Source of the DNA: Cricetomys ansorgei
Lineage: Eukaryota; Chordata; Mammalia; Rodentia; Nesomyidae
NCBI GenBank assembly: GCA_026225945.1
Contig: JAMJFZ010002307.1
Span: 8,991,501 to 9,055,500, forward strand
Length of the DNA stretch: 64,000 bases
Direction: 5' to 3'
In this document: piece after piece, positions 25,038-37,552 of the stretch
Numbering within the stretch: the stretch's first letter is position 1
How the letters are laid out: the number at the start of each line of letters is the position of its first letter
Notes under the pieces: model-generated
Told to the model about the DNA's origin: nothing
The model's database searches: none
The model's input: only the letters and a program-made list of their open reading frames with translations
Translations under genes and position numbers: made by a program

Positions 25038-25730
25038 TCAAAAAGGGAGTTTTAAGACACTTTATGATGTAATCTCAAATCTACCCATCCAGCACCCAAA
25101 CACTCACTCCACTTTAATGATATAAGAAAATTCTTCACTTTGCCCATTCATGCTGATTGAATCTCTCCTTATATTGTCATTCACTAATTTGGGTCTTACT
25201 GAACGGCACATTATCCATTAAATTTCTTTTCTTTGAAGTTCTTCTCCTCAAAATGAAGTGGAATGAGAGAAGAGGATGAGACTGGCGAAGCTTGCTCCAG
25301 GTATCCATATTCAATTTGTCTTCTAGCTTCTGCTTCTCTGATGAGGAATGGCTCATTTCTAATTCTCCAGCCACAACCACTATTGAGCACAATTTCATTC
25401 TGACAAGTCCAGGAATGGAGAAACCCAAGGTCTACTCTCACTATATTTAATCCCTGGCCTTTCTCCCTCACCTCCCCAATCCATTCCTTCTCTGGGTCTC
25501 TACCTGTATTGTCCATCTCCAGCTACAATCTCCCCTGAAACTTTCATGCAAGTTACAACTCCATGCAGACAGCTGGGGCGGCCCTTGCTGGTCCTCCGAT
25601 ACTGACTGTCTCCTGAATCCCTCAAAGATTGTGCTTGTGATCTTTCGGTCACCCTCCCAAACCACTCATGGGCCATTACTGTGCTCTGGTCATCCTCATA
25701 TTGCATGTAGGTGCTGTATTAGCTATTGTT

Positions 25731-26085
25731 TTTCCTTTCTGTAACAAACATCCAACAAAAACAGTTAAAAAAGACAGGTTTCATTAGGGTGTGCGATTTA
25801 AGAGGGCACATGGTCCATCGTTGAGGGAATGCATGTCATCGGGAGCCCGAGACAGCCAGTCACATCACGGATGCAGCCAGGAGGCAGATGAGCAAAGATG
25901 AATGCTGATGCTCAGTTCATTTTCCTGGTTTTATTTGATAAGGGACCCATCCTAGGGGCGCTGCAATTCACACTCACAGTGGATCTTCCTCCATAGGTAA
26001 GCCTTTCTGGAAACACCCTGCTGGACATACTCACAGATATGTTTCTGTGGTATCTAAGGCCAGTCAAGTTGATATTAAAAATTAA
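25731..26085 (-). mobile_element. ERVL-MaLR-type LTR, minus strand
   Basis: Starts GTATTAGCTATTG and continues CATTAGGGTGTGC, AGCAAAGATGAATGCTGATGCTCAG, CTTTCTGGAAACACCCTGC, CCAGTCAAGTTGATATTA. Same family plan as at 17.7 kb. Confidence 0.6.
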
Positions 26086-26147
26086 TTCAGAAGAACTTTG
26101 TGAGATGGGGCCTCTCAGAGTGGGCTGTGGGAAGTGAGGCAGATGCA

Positions 26148-26440
26148 TTTCCTAGTTCTGTCAGAACAGAAGACCACAAATTTAGTGGCTTAAACCAGAA
26201 ATTTGTTCTCTTTGAGTTCTGACAGTCAGAAGTCTCACTGTTGACTGGGTTAGTACTGCCTGAGTTCTGAGGAAGAATCCATTGTATACTTCGTTCCTGT
26301 CTTCTGATAATCTCAAACTCTTAATATTCCTTGGCTTAGGGTTGCCTGCTTCCTTCCAGTTTGCTGCTTCCTCCCCTTGTCTGGCTTTCAGTACCTCTTC
26401 ATTGGTCACCTCTTTTCCTAAGACTTGCCACTGATGGTGA
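26148..26440 (-). mobile_element. MLT1-type LTR, minus strand
   Basis: Inverted MLT1/MST order: ACCACAAATTTAGTGGCTTAAACC, AGAAATTTGTTCTC, GTCAGAAGTCTCACTG, ATATTCCTTGGCTTAGGG. Confidence 0.6.
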
Positions 26441-26522
26441 ACATTCACCTGGCCCGCACTAGCCCAAGACTAAGCATAACAAAGTGTGACTCAAAATTAG
26501 GTCTCACTGTCCAAGCCTGGAG

Positions 26523-26690
26523 GCACCCAGGCCTCCAGCAGGCACCCAGACATTACTCAGGCACCTGGACATCAAGCAGACACCCTGATATTCTACAAGC
26601 ACCAGGCATTCATAGGCCCCATATACCCATCAGACCTCCAGACATTCTAAAGGCACCAGAGCTTCCCACAGACATGTGGGTATCACACAG
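26523..26690. repeat. Minisatellite, about 19-bp unit, nine diverged copies
   Basis: Units of 17-19 bases, most beginning GCACC or ACA and ending CAG, follow each other without gaps (26523, 26542, 26561, 26580, 26599, 26616, 26634, 26653, 26672). A rough consensus is GCACCCAGACATTCTACAG. Confidence 0.8.
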
Positions 26691-26814
26691 GCATCATCAT
26701 CAGAGCAGCTTGCTGCCTCCAGGAACCATGATGATGCCCATAATCCATTCTCCCGCCACACTAGCTGGACTTAATTTTCTTTTATTTGTTTTTGTTTGTT
26801 TTGTTTGTTTGTTT

Positions 26815-26905
26815 TGAGGGCACAGGGGTGGGAGGGTGGAACAGGGAGGGTTGGGAAGAGAGTATTATCAAGATACAGTGTATGAAACTCAAATTATTAA
26901 TGAAA
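26815..26905 (+). mobile_element. L1 extreme 3' end fragment
   Basis: A G-rich GGGGTGGGAGGGTGGAACAGGGAGGG run, then GTATTATCAAGATACAGTGTATG and AATTATTAATG, like the end of a rodent L1 3' UTR. Confidence 0.45.
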
Positions 26906-27169
26906 GTATTATTAAAAAGATTTACCAATGAATTTGCAGCCTGTAACAGTTTCATATGTAAAGTCTCTAAGATCATCTTCTAAAATTCTTGTTCACATAT
27001 ATCACATATATAGATCCCAGGATTTAGAGCTGGATGAGTGGCACTACTATCACAACTATATGCAGGCACAGCCCTCTGTGAGAATTCTCTACCTGCTTAT
27101 AAATACCAGGTTCCCCAGTGGACCCTGAGAGCATCTTAGTGCCCTCTCATTGTGCATAGAGGCTGGAGG

Positions 27170-27425
27170 GCCAAGTCGAGTGTCTTTTTCTATCACTCTC
27201 CACCTTAGTTCGTGAGATAATGTCTCTCCCTGCAGCTGGAGCTGGCAGATTTGTCTAGGTTGGCTGGCAAAAAACCCCTTCCCCCAAGATCCATTTATCT
27301 CTGCCTCCTCAGTGTTGGGAATCACAGGTACACTACTGTACCCAGGTTTTTTATGCCAGTTCTGGGGGCTCAAGGTCAGGTTCTTGCATTTGAATAGCAA
27401 GCACTTTACCAACTGAGCATCCCTG
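27170..27425 (-). mobile_element. SINE B4, minus strand
   Basis: CTCAGTGTTGGGAATCACAGGTACACTACTG (inverted B1-like part), then the inverted head CAAGCACTTTACCAACTGAGC. Confidence 0.7.
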
Positions 27426-28147
27426 TTTTATGAATGAAGAACTTCCTATGTCACGCTTGTATCCACTTTGATGTGTGAACTTTTGAGTCTCAGAGTACAT
27501 ATTCTCCCCTTCCTTTGAATGATTAAAATCTTGGGGCATACCATTAATGGTAAATAAATAAGTAAATAAATAAATCAATGCCCAGAGTAGTTCAAGAGGG
27601 CCATTATATTATTAGGTGAATATATTTTCAAAGATGTGATTTCTGTTATTCACGTGGAAACACACAATGTTATATATTACAATATCTACTTCATATGACT
27701 TTAAGAGAGAAACAATAGAGGCTTTAAAAAACGTAACCCTTTGCTATGCAGAAAATGCTAATCACAAGCACCAACTAAAAACAACTCAAGATTATATAAA
27801 ACCTCCCTCTAGAGGATATAGAATGTTTATAAATATTAGCTCAGCAGGGAGCACATAATTCGTTTAGGCACAAAATACACTCTTAGATCTTAAAAGACTT
27901 CATTCACTTTTTCCCTCTATGGTTTAACTTTTTCCCACAGCATTTCAAGCAGAAAAAAAAAAAAAAAGAAGTAGAGAGCATGCTATCATTCTCAGTGTGC
28001 CTATCTCTCAGGGTTAGCAAGGAAGAACTCCTGCATTATCTCACTTCCTTTACACTTAGACTCTGTTCCTAGATCCCACCTGCAAACCATGAAAGTTCTC
28101 ACATATCAGTTGTAAACATTCCAGGGAAACTTGTAAAGGTAGGCACC
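27426..28147. other. Intergenic, no recognised feature
   Basis: A short (TAAA)n near 27550-27575 and an A-run at 27953. Nothing else supported. Confidence 0.45.
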
Positions 28148-28148
28148 C

Positions 28149-28385
28149 TGGGGCTGAGGATACAGCTCAGTTGTGGATGTGCCCAATTAGAAGCTCTGGG
28201 TTCATCCTCCATCACCACATTAACCATGATGGTGGTGCTTACTTGTAATCTCAAATTCTCCAGTTGGTGGAGGCAGGAGGGTCAGGAGTTCAAGGTCAGC
28301 ACTGGTTGCAGACAGAGTACAAGCGCAGCCTGTACTTGTTGCTTCAGTTACTTCAGACACTTCCCAAAAAAAAAAAAAAAAACAA
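28149..28385 (+). mobile_element. SINE B4
   Basis: ID-like head GGGGCTGAGGATACAGCTCAG, B1-like body GGAGGCAGGAGGGTCAGGAGTTCAAGGTCAGC, 17-base A tail. Confidence 0.75.
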
Positions 28386-28387
28386 AT

Positions 28388-28660
28388 AAAGGCTCTAGAA
28401 AGATGGCTTAGAAGTTAAAGAGTGCTTACTGCATACAAAGGTAGTAAGTCAGGCATCTTCCCTGTGTCTGTAAACCCGCTTTGAAGGGGATTAGAAACAG
28501 GAGGATTGCTGGGGCTTCCTGAGTCCAGCCTCACAGAATTCGTGCTCAGAGAGAGACCCTACCTCAAAGGAAGGATAGAGAGTGGTAGAGGAGGGGACAG
28601 GATTCTTTCTTCTGGCTTCAACCATTGTTCACAGGCATGCATACCCCAATCACACTTACA
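28388..28660 (+). mobile_element. Second B4-type SINE, head-to-tail with the first
   Basis: AAGGCTCTAGAAAGATGGCTTAG head, ACAGGAGGATTGCTGGGGCTTCC body, GAGAGACCCTACCTCAAAGG, then a CATGCATACCCCAATCACAC tail. Confidence 0.65.
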
Positions 28661-30855
28661 GGAAATAGTTAAGTAATTAATATCGAATTGTTAATATTGG
28701 TTCACATTTCTCTAATAGTTTTGTTTTAGAATCAGAATTCAAACAACATCTACACCTTCCCTCGTTTCTTTTCATTTATAGGATTTTTTTTTCTTTATAT
28801 CCCTCTCGCTCCTCCTCTTCTCGCCACAATATTTTACTGAAGAAATGAACTGCTTTCCTGGGCAGTGTTCTCAGTCTGAGTCTCTGACCTCGTGCTGGCT
28901 CGCCCCGTGTGTATCTCCCATAAATCCATATTCAAAATTAGAGACTTCGGGAGAGTTTTCTTGACCTTTTATCCACACAGTTTTATGAATGATATCGTGT
29001 GGGTCTCTCAGGAATAAATAACTTCTGGCTGTCTACTTCTTACGATGTTAACAGCCATTGATAATCTTTGCTTAAATCCATTATCTCATTAGGTGTTAAA
29101 AAGATAAATTATTTCTTCAATTATTAGCTTGGTTTGCTTCCACGGAGAGATATTTCCCTTTCATCAACTATTGGTTATCCTGGAATTTAATTTATACAGG
29201 AAAAGTAGGATAGATTCTTGGAGAGTTTTCAAGAAGGGTGAGATCCTCAACATTCTTCAAGTCTTATGCATTTATAGATACATAAATCATAAGTTTGTGT
29301 GTGTGTGTGTGTAATTATGTGTGTGCATACGCATATATGTATATACAATATATACTGCTAACCACCTGGTTTAAAAATCTTTGTCCTGTGACAATTTATT
29401 GATATAAAGCCTATATATTTAGCTAGAGTCCTTTTGACATGCTGTCACTAATCTTGAATAGCGTCGTTATTTTCTTATATGACATGTCATACTGGCCCAG
29501 CCTTCATAGCTTGCATCTGGCTGTTAGCTCTTTCTAGTACATACATACACCACCACCACCACTGCCACCACCACCATACACATGAAAAAACAGCAATGTT
29601 AGTTCAAACTAACCCTTCCAACTTAGGGATGTGGAGTCTTTTAATTTTACACATACAAGTTAATTTCCATTACCCGTTTATGCCCTGCCTCAAATTCAGA
29701 CTTTAGTAACTTTAGATTCATTGCCTTTTCCTTTTCCTCCACATAGCATATCCCAGGCTCAGGATCAAGCACCTCAACTGCCATTGACATTCTTCCTGAT
29801 TCGTTGGAGTTTTCCAAGCTGTTATACTTTAAAGTCACCTGGGACAGGGTCTTTGGGGGGGGGGGAGTTATGTTACCAGCAGCCTTTTCAGTGAGTTCGC
29901 GTCTCTTTTAATTTTCATCGTCTTATGAGAATGGTCATCTGCATTTTATTTAATTACTATGTGAACTATGAGTCAGAAGTCTGCAGTTTCCAAAGGAGAC
30001 GTTAAGAAAACTCACATTGTTTCTTCTTTCTAAACTTCATAGTTCGTCTTTTTTTCCCCCTCTGTTTTTTTAAGTGTGAGCACACATGCATACGTGCATC
30101 AGAAGCTTCTTGTATCCTTGATGTTACTCCATCGTATCTGTCGTCCCGCGTGCAAGGCCTTCTCCTTGTTACAGCTACATAAGAATAGATTACATGAGTT
30201 GTCTCATTCAGGGCAAGCGTCTAAAAGCAGGGATCATGTCTTTTCTCTTTTTCTGTTTAGAAATACATCTAAAACCCTAATCTGGATTCTAGTAGTAATG
30301 GTTACTGACTTTGTTTTGAGAAGTGGAATTTTGGATTTTTTTTTTTTTCTGAATGAATAGATTTAGAACCTGTTTGTGTGGCAGAACGGTGAGAAGACAT
30401 GATGCCCCAAGTGAAATTACACATCACTTTCCCTTCAAATGGGAAACATTTCCCTCAATTTAAATTCATCAAAAAACTAGGCACAGTTTTTTAAAGTAGT
30501 CGCCATGACTGCATTGAATGTGTGAGGTATAAAACCATTACCATGGGCTTAAATGTCCCAGGAAGAAAACAATAATGTTAAATTAGATGTAGATATTATC
30601 AGCTCTTTCTGAACTTCTGTTTGCATCATTTGGTCCTAGTGTGTTCTGCTCTGTTGGCATAAAGACTTGGCATATGACAAGATGAAACGTTAGTGGCTTT
30701 AACTACCATTTCTGAAAAAGGAGTGATTTGATAGCCTCACACTAGAGGTGTCATGATTTGTATTTATTTACTATAAGCAAAACGAGACCTTTCCAGCCAA
30801 GCATTAAATAAAACTAGTTTTCATCACAATGAGAGACCTCACCCTATGATGAAAG
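28661..30855. other. Intergenic, mainly unique sequence
   Basis: Contains (TG)n at 29294-29313, an (ACC)n tract at 29549-29576, a G-run at 29855 and a T-run at 30339. No gene is supported. Confidence 0.45.
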
Positions 30856-30859
30856 CTCG

Positions 30860-30876
30860 ACCACCAGGGGGAGCAC
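30860..30876 (+). promoter_or_regulatory. CTCF-type motif (ACCACCAGGGGGAGCAC)
   Basis: Very close to the CTCF core consensus CCASYAGRKGGCRS, with CCACCAGGGGGAGCA exact at the key bases. Occupancy is not known. It lies about 10 kb beyond the 3' end of Mgst1. Confidence 0.55.
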
Positions 30877-30924
30877 ACCGAAGTTCAAACACTGGTGAGA
30901 AACCCACTTCTATGAAGAAAATAA

Positions 30925-30928
<4 letters not shown>

Positions 30929-30983
<55 letters not shown>
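30929..30983. repeat. (TG)27 microsatellite
   Basis: Uninterrupted, and abuts an inverted B4 element. Confidence 0.98.
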
Positions 30984-30984
<1 letters not shown>

Positions 30985-30985
<1 letters not shown>

Positions 30986-31231
30986 GTGACAGCCTTGGAT
31001 GTCACCCTCATGAGGCAAGGACTCTGATTGCTTTTTCAGGTCGAAACTGACCTGAAGCTTACCAGTCAATTAAGCTAAGCTGGCTGACCAGTGAGTCCCA
31101 GGGATATACCTGTTTCTAGCTCCCCAGTGCTTGGAATACAAGTGTGTGTCACCATATCCTGGTTTTTTATGGAGGTTTTAAGGGACAAAAGTTAGGCAAC
31201 ACTTTACCATATGAGTCATCTCGCCAGCCTC
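30985..31231 (-). mobile_element. SINE B4, minus strand
   Basis: GGCTGACCAGTGAGTCCCAGGGATA, CTCCCCAGTGCTTGGAATACAAGTG, and the inverted head ACACTTTACCATATGAGTCATCTCGCCAGCC. Confidence 0.7.
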
Positions 31232-31815
31232 CACAGTTTCCTTCTAATCTGTTAGTCAAATGCTTAGGAATCATGACCATAGTCTAGCCCCTTCCACACT
31301 ACATAATATATAATTAGAACTAAAATAGAATAGGATATATATGAAAATAATATGGTTTTCTTAGTAGTAAAAGAAATTATACTGTCAATATTTGAACACA
31401 AGTGGCTTTACAAACTAAGCTATCTCACTGGCCCTGATGGTCCATTTTTAGTACGACATGCATTTAGAACTCATCAAAGAACCACAAATAGGCAGGAAGC
31501 ACTAGGCTCCTGTCTTTCCTACCTGGTAGCTGGTAGCTTCTCACCTGGGTGCTTTTCATTTTTCCTTAGGGTTAAAAAGTTACAGACAGTCTGTTATGTG
31601 ACTGAGCCCACATATCAGGAAAGAGGAGAGATCTTGAGTGCAGTTGGATGAGGGATTTGGAATGGGACTTTGATAGACAAGCAAGAGAGGCTATAACTGA
31701 CTGAAGAGCACAGTAGGGCAAAAAGAGGGAAGAATTCCACAAGAATAGGGAGTATAAAACCTCAGTTTTGTTTTGTTTTGTTTCTTTTTTTGGTTTTGTT
31801 TTTTGGGGGTTTTAA

Positions 31816-31817
31816 TT

Positions 31818-31868
<51 letters not shown>

Positions 31869-31871
31869 TTT
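31816..31871. repeat. (TTTA)14 microsatellite
   Basis: A pure tetranucleotide run preceded by TTTG/TTTTGG-rich sequence. Confidence 0.98.
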
Positions 31872-32317
31872 TCTAAATTATCACAATAGCTGTTCTTTCC
31901 TTTCCCCTAGAAGAATACCCAACTCTGTAAGGTCATAAAATAAATGGCTGCATGTTCTGGACTCTGATTTTCCATTACTCTTATTGTAGAAGGGGAAAGT
32001 CATTGTCCATCACTGTAGTTGCTTTGATTGAATCTTAGGACCAGTTAGTAGTTGCCAAACAAGAACTGACTATCCTATTACAGCATCTTAAGCAATAGTG
32101 AGACCCAGGTCCACATATCTTGTAAAAAGCCTGAGTAAATATTTCAGACTTTCTCTAAGTCAAGAGATAGAAACCAGTGTGTCACAAGGAAACCCAGAAA
32201 ATGAGAGCAGGACTAATGGCTACGCTGGTATGGTGTGCTTCTAAGTATAATGACAATAATGATGTTCTTTTCCCTCCTTCCCTCCTTCCTCCTTCCACAC
32301 TTTCTTTATATCTTAGT

Positions 32318-32395
32318 TTTTTCAAGATAATTTGTCTCTTTCTACAGCCCTGGCTGGCTTGAAGCTTACTATGTAGATGAGGCTTGCCTGGAAGT
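32318..32395 (-). mobile_element. SINE B1 fragment, minus strand
   Basis: TACAGCCCTGGCTGGCTTGAAGCTTACTATGTAGATGAGGC, the inverted B1 centre. Confidence 0.65.
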
Positions 32396-32399
32396 AAGT

Positions 32400-33290
32400 C
32401 AGTCTGTCTTTCTTTCTTGCCGGGACTGGCATGGCTGTGCAGATGGCTGCTTGACACACTTCCAGCCTCTGGTGTGCCACCTCTATACAGAAGACATCTG
32501 GCAGTGGCTGCTTTACAAATGTGCCTACTGTTCTTTATATGCTCTTCTTTGCTTTTTCACTCTAAAGCTCCCTTTGTTCCTGCAAATGGGACCCAGGCCA
32601 ATGCTTCCATGGGAGCTATCCTCTTGGTGACCCCTTGATAAGGAAGAAGACTGAATCTAATGACCCTGAGGTCACTAAATGCAAGTCAACTAGGGAAAAG
32701 ATAAAATTGTGCATGAACTGTTCCTTAAAGAATTCTGGAACTATAGGATGTGACCAAGTTCAGGGACAGTAATTATACTACTGAGCCTGTGTTTCCTGAA
32801 CCAGCTAAGATTTACAGAGAGTCCCAGAAAAAAAAAAGAATGGTCAAGGAAAAGAGGAATAGATGCTGTTAATGCCAAAGAAATATATGATTGGAGTTTG
32901 GATAGATATAGGGAAGAAGCAGAAGAACTAGAGAAAGCTTAAAATCTATACATATAAAATTTCTGTCTAGCACCTTTTTGTCCTTCTGTCTGTTTAATAT
33001 ATGCTGAAACTGAAAATAGGGCACCTAGTGAGCCAGTGAGCCATCAATGTACCATGGTGTTGAAGGTTTTCTGAGGGAAAAAAAATAGATTGATGATTAA
33101 GTTGTTACAATAGAAGTTGTTCTTGCTTGGTGTACCATGTGTGGGAATCCAACAGAAGCTATATGATTTGTCTGTGACATTTTGAATGTGCTTGACCTTG
33201 ACAAACTATTAGATTTACAATGTACTTTTAGTAGATAAAAGACTGGGCTGGATCATGCTCAGGAGAAGCAGAAGGAAGAGAAAGAAGCAA
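32400..33290. other. Intergenic, possible unclassified LTR near 33.0-33.5 kb
   Basis: The stretch before and after the GA tract contains AATAAATTC near 33463 and could be an old LTR carrying a simple repeat. The family is not recognised. Confidence 0.25.
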
Positions 33291-33305
33291 AAGAGAGAGA
33301 GAGAC

Positions 33306-33336
<31 letters not shown>

Positions 33337-33398
33337 AAGGAGAGACAGAGAAAGGAGAGACAGAGAGAGAGAGAGACAGAGAGAGAGACAGAGAGAGA
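33291..33398. repeat. (GA)n/(GACA)n purine-rich microsatellite
   Basis: GAGA and GACAGA units, about 108 bases. Confidence 0.96.
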
Positions 33399-33534
33399 AT
33401 CCTCAAGTTCTGATGCTCTCCTGAGATAACTAGTGGTTAGCTTGTACCAGTTTACTCCTTAATAAATTCTTCATGCTGCTCCCAGGTATCTATTTCTCAA
33501 GACTCTGACCTCAAGCTGAGACTAGACCTGGCTC

Positions 33535-33591
33535 GCTTTCTTTCTTTCTTTCTTTCTTGCTTGCTTGCTTTCTTGCTTTCTTGCTTTCGTG

Positions 33592-33669
<78 letters not shown>

Positions 33670-33789
33670 TCTTCCTTCCTTCCTTCCTTCCTCTCTTTCT
33701 TCCTTTCTTTTCTCCTCTTCCTTCTCCTCCTCCTTCTTCTTCCTGTCTCTGTCTCTGTCTTTCTCTGTCTCTCTGTCTCTCTCTCATTC
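33535..33789. repeat. (CT)n/(CTTT)n/(TTCC)n pyrimidine tract
   Basis: About 255 bases almost wholly pyrimidine: a CTTT/CTTG block, a CT run at 33597-33662, then TTCC and TCTGTC units. Confidence 0.97.
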
Positions 33790-35419
33790 TTAATACAGGT
33801 CTACTAAGAAGAAAATACAAACTCTTATCCAGCATGTATCACTCTGCTTAGTCTTGGCTCAGTGTTAATTTCCTCAAACACTAAATTGATTACAAATGTT
33901 CAGTAGTAAACACCTTCTTACCCTGTGGTCTCTACTGAACCACGCCAAGGCAAAATTGACCAACAGACTATAGTGAATTGATTTCTGCCAGAGTACCCCA
34001 TTATAGTTTGATTTCAGTTATTTCAACGAGCTCTTTTGATTTCTTTACAAACTCCTTTCTAATGTCTGTCTCTTCAGTGCTGTATGCCAGGTACCCACCA
34101 CGTGGGAGATTCTTATTAAATAATTTCATGAAGAATTAAGCATTTTATTCTGTTCTGTTTATTGAGAGTCAGCCTGCATTAATTTAACTCTCAGAGACAA
34201 GATTTGGGGAGCCCAGAATGAAAAGGACAAGGTATCCCACCTCATTGACTTCTAGTCATTCTGTCTGTCCCATAGCTGAGACAAACACCTCAGTGAGTGG
34301 TCTAATGAACTGATAGTATAGTCCTCATCTGAAGAAATCAGAGAAAAATCTTAAAATGGGGGATAAATCAATATTTATTTAAGATTTTGGAGTGTTCATG
34401 TTGTTTTGGTGACATGACATTGGTGATTCAGAGAAAATTAATTTTCAGCATCATTATTCTAAGGCATGAAACCCACAAAATGCTATTTAGCTCACAAGTC
34501 ATCTTTGACCTCATTAATGAGGTTACAGGTTCTCTCTGTAATTACTCCTGCATGTTGGTTCTTACATTCTATCTCTAGAAATGAGTAGATCAACACCTGC
34601 CCTCCAGAACAAATAGAATTTTAAGAGCCATTGATCATTTCAATCATCTACTTCACAGTCTTCATTTTAACTGTGAAATAATCTAGAGAGCATGAGGTGA
34701 TTCATCTGTGGTTTAGGTGGGGTGTTGAGAAAGAAATCATTAAAATGAATTCTTGGATCCTACCTCTAAATATAATAATACAAAGGGTAAGTTATAAAAA
34801 GGGGAAAAAAACCTATCCCATTAGCTATTAAGTTTGTAGATTGAGTAACACAAAAATTTAATGTAGCATTTGTTTTCACGGTTAATAAAAGTTATGAACT
34901 AATATCATTATAGCAAACACCAACACAGTCATTTTATGTTTAGGCCAGTAATGTTCTCTAATCTACATTGACTACACCAACAGGAAAAAGCACTAAATTT
35001 TATGAAGTACTTGGTTGGGAGCAGGGTGCAGATGACAATTTCAAGAGAACAGACGGGGCACAGTTTGGGAACCAACTTGGTTATAGAGGCGATAAGGCTA
35101 TCCAAATATTTGTTCTTATCCCATCTGTCTTCCTAAGGCAGCATGATGCAAATGAGAGAGGATAGGCCAAATTCTTATGCTTGCATTTTTTAAGTTCCGT
35201 TGTAAGCATTGTTAATGCACTGAGCATACCATGGGTTGCAACTAATTTGATAAAATGATGACTGACACACTAGAGAAAAGTGTGTCATTTGGCATGAGGT
35301 TTGAGATTTAAACAATGCCTGTATGCTTATGTGTGTGTGTGAACTGAACTTCATAACAGCATCACTGAGTGGGCATGAATGATTTTTCCCATCGATTATC
35401 GCTCCATGTCTTGTGATGC
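33790..35419. other. Intergenic, no recognised feature
   Basis: Unique AT-rich sequence with no supported gene. Confidence 0.45.
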
Positions 35420-35560
35420 TGAGGCTGCTTTGATTCTGAGGTCAGCTGTGTGACCTGTGACTTTCTTTGTCAATTGGCATATTAGTGGGCATGATGTACT
35501 GATGTGTTCTTGGAAGGCGGCTCATGGAATTCCATTTCCTCCCTTGATCCTTTGTCACAG
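35420..35560 (+). mobile_element. MLT1-like LTR fragment
   Basis: GTGTGACCTGTGACTTTCTTTGTCAATTGGCATATTAGTGGGC followed by GAAGGCGG matches the internal order of MLT1 LTRs. The boundaries are unclear. Confidence 0.4.
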
Positions 35561-36260
35561 TCATGATGATGTTGCCAGGATAGCTGATTGATGAAAAAGT
35601 TGGCCCAACTTGTTCTATGAGTAAGCATGACTGTTTGGTGAGCTTTGGAGGTCTCCTTTATGGCAGCTTACTTGATTCTGTCACTATGGCAGAAAAGTAG
35701 TTAGAGGAAACATTCAAATAAATAAACACAGCTGTGCTTCAAGAAAGCATCATTTCCAAATAACATTAATAGCTAAATTTAGCCCAGAGGCCAGAGTTTA
35801 CCAAGCCCTGTCATGGACACACAGAATAAAGTTGAATTGACTCCAGTAGTCTTCTTTGAGATCTTTCTGGATGCTTCCAGTTTTAGCTGATGCCCAAACT
35901 GTGAATGTGTCCAGATGTACAGAATTTTCTGGTCAACAAGGAACTTATAGAAGACTCAGGCACTGACTCAGCCAGGGCCGCTCAACTCTATACAGGTCTT
36001 TGGGCAGCCACTGAGTCAAGGGATGCTGTGTACTTCTGATAATTGTGCCAGTCAACCACGAGCACAGTGGGCCATGTGTCAGTGCATTATGGTTAGGGAT
36101 GAGGCTCAAAAAGCAGTTCAACACCTTGATGATATGTCAGGCACAAGAAATTCTCAGGCCAATACTGTGATAAGGGCATTTCACAAACCCAGTATTCTGC
36201 TCACATTCCAAACTATTTCAATCTGTGACATTTGTCCTCTTTAGAGTTTTAAATATTTAA

Positions 36261-36264
<4 letters not shown>
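35561..36264. other. Intergenic, no recognised feature
   Basis: No gene or classified repeat seen. Confidence 0.4.
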
Positions 36265-36297
<33 letters not shown>

Positions 36298-36439
36298 GTG
36301 TGTGTCCATGTTTGACACACATGTAGAAGGACAACTTGGAGTCTGTTTACTCCTCCTACCAAGTGAGTTCTAAGGGTTGAACTCTGGTCATCAGGCATTC
36401 TGGTAGCAGCCTAAACCTGCTAAGCCATCTTGCCAGCCC
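36265..36439 (-). mobile_element. B2/B4-type SINE, minus strand, with (TG)n tail
   Basis: (TG)n at 36265-36305 leads into TAGAAGGACAACTTGGAGTC, GGGTTGAACTCTGGTCATCAGGC and the inverted head CTGCTAAGCCATCTTGCCAGCCC. Confidence 0.7.
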
Positions 36440-37552
36440 AACATTTTTCTTAACTGTAGCCTGTTTGTCTTATATACAGATGTAGCTATGTGTGATTTAA
36501 GTTAAGCCATGCAGCATTTTAGGTATCTTCTAACTCTGCATTAATTTTCCTCAAGTTTCAGTCACCAAAATCATGTGGCCTTGGCATTGTGTCTGGAATA
36601 TTTTCCTCAAGTCACTAATGCCGATCTTTTGGTGATATATCCAAATCAGTATTGTCCTGGTTTGTAGTTTCCTGAAGCCCAGTGAAAGAAAATAATGACT
36701 CACTTGTGTCCAGTCTCAGTCTCTCTGTTTTCACAGCTCACACTTTGTGCAGGGCTGTCAGGTTTTCTGAACTGAATGTGACTCAGGGTCTGCATTTGCT
36801 GAGTGAGGCTCACAGGTCCTATAGCTCATCCGCCATCTTGCACTTGAGCTGTCAAGGATGAGAGATTGGTGCCAAATTCAAGCTAACATCGACCCTGCCC
36901 AGTCTGCCTTCAACAACTCCTCCTTGTCAGATCCAACAGTTTACATAGGATTTACAGTAAATCAAGGACTCTGAAAGGCTCAAGGCTTTGCCTCATAGCA
37001 GGAACACCCATCAATGTCCCACGGGGCTGACATGCCAGGCTGGCAGGAGGAAGATGAACAGAGGATTTCCCTGTTGCTCTTTCTAAACTGATTGTTGGAA
37101 ACTCCCAAGGCAAGGGGCGAAAAGTCAGTGTGATGCAGCTATGCAACACCCAAAAAACTATTTATTAAATAGTAAATTTATAAAGTAGAGCCCTTGAATG
37201 AATGGTTCATAAAAGTCAAACAAGACCCCCTGGGACAGGCCCTCTGGGTGCAAGCACTTGGGGGCTAGAAATTCCATTCTCTTTCCTTGCTGCCTAGACA
37301 TGGAATCAGACAATGTTGGATGTGGATCATGGAGGTAGTTCTTAGCTCGTAGGGGTTTTTAGGAGGCTCCACTAAGGACAGAGGCCAGAGGTCGTGCAAT
37401 TATACTTTGACAGTTGACTATCTAGACAACCAAGCACAGATAAGATATTGGCTATCTGGCTAGCAAGACTCAGGAAGAACACTCTCTCTGTTTATATCAC
37501 AGTAGCGGGAAAGAAGAGAGACGTGGGCTAGGGTCTCAACATTCTCTTTAAG
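36440..37552. other. Intergenic, no recognised feature
   Basis: No gene or classified repeat seen. Slightly GC-richer than its surroundings near 36.8-37.1 kb. Confidence 0.4.

Noticed and set aside
26523..26690. CRISPR-like array
   Set aside because: The units are directly adjacent without unique spacers, and the genome is mammalian. This is a minisatellite.
33497..33851. Overlapping Ser-Leu-rich and Arg-Glu-rich frames
   Set aside because: Low-complexity translation of (CT)n in all phases.
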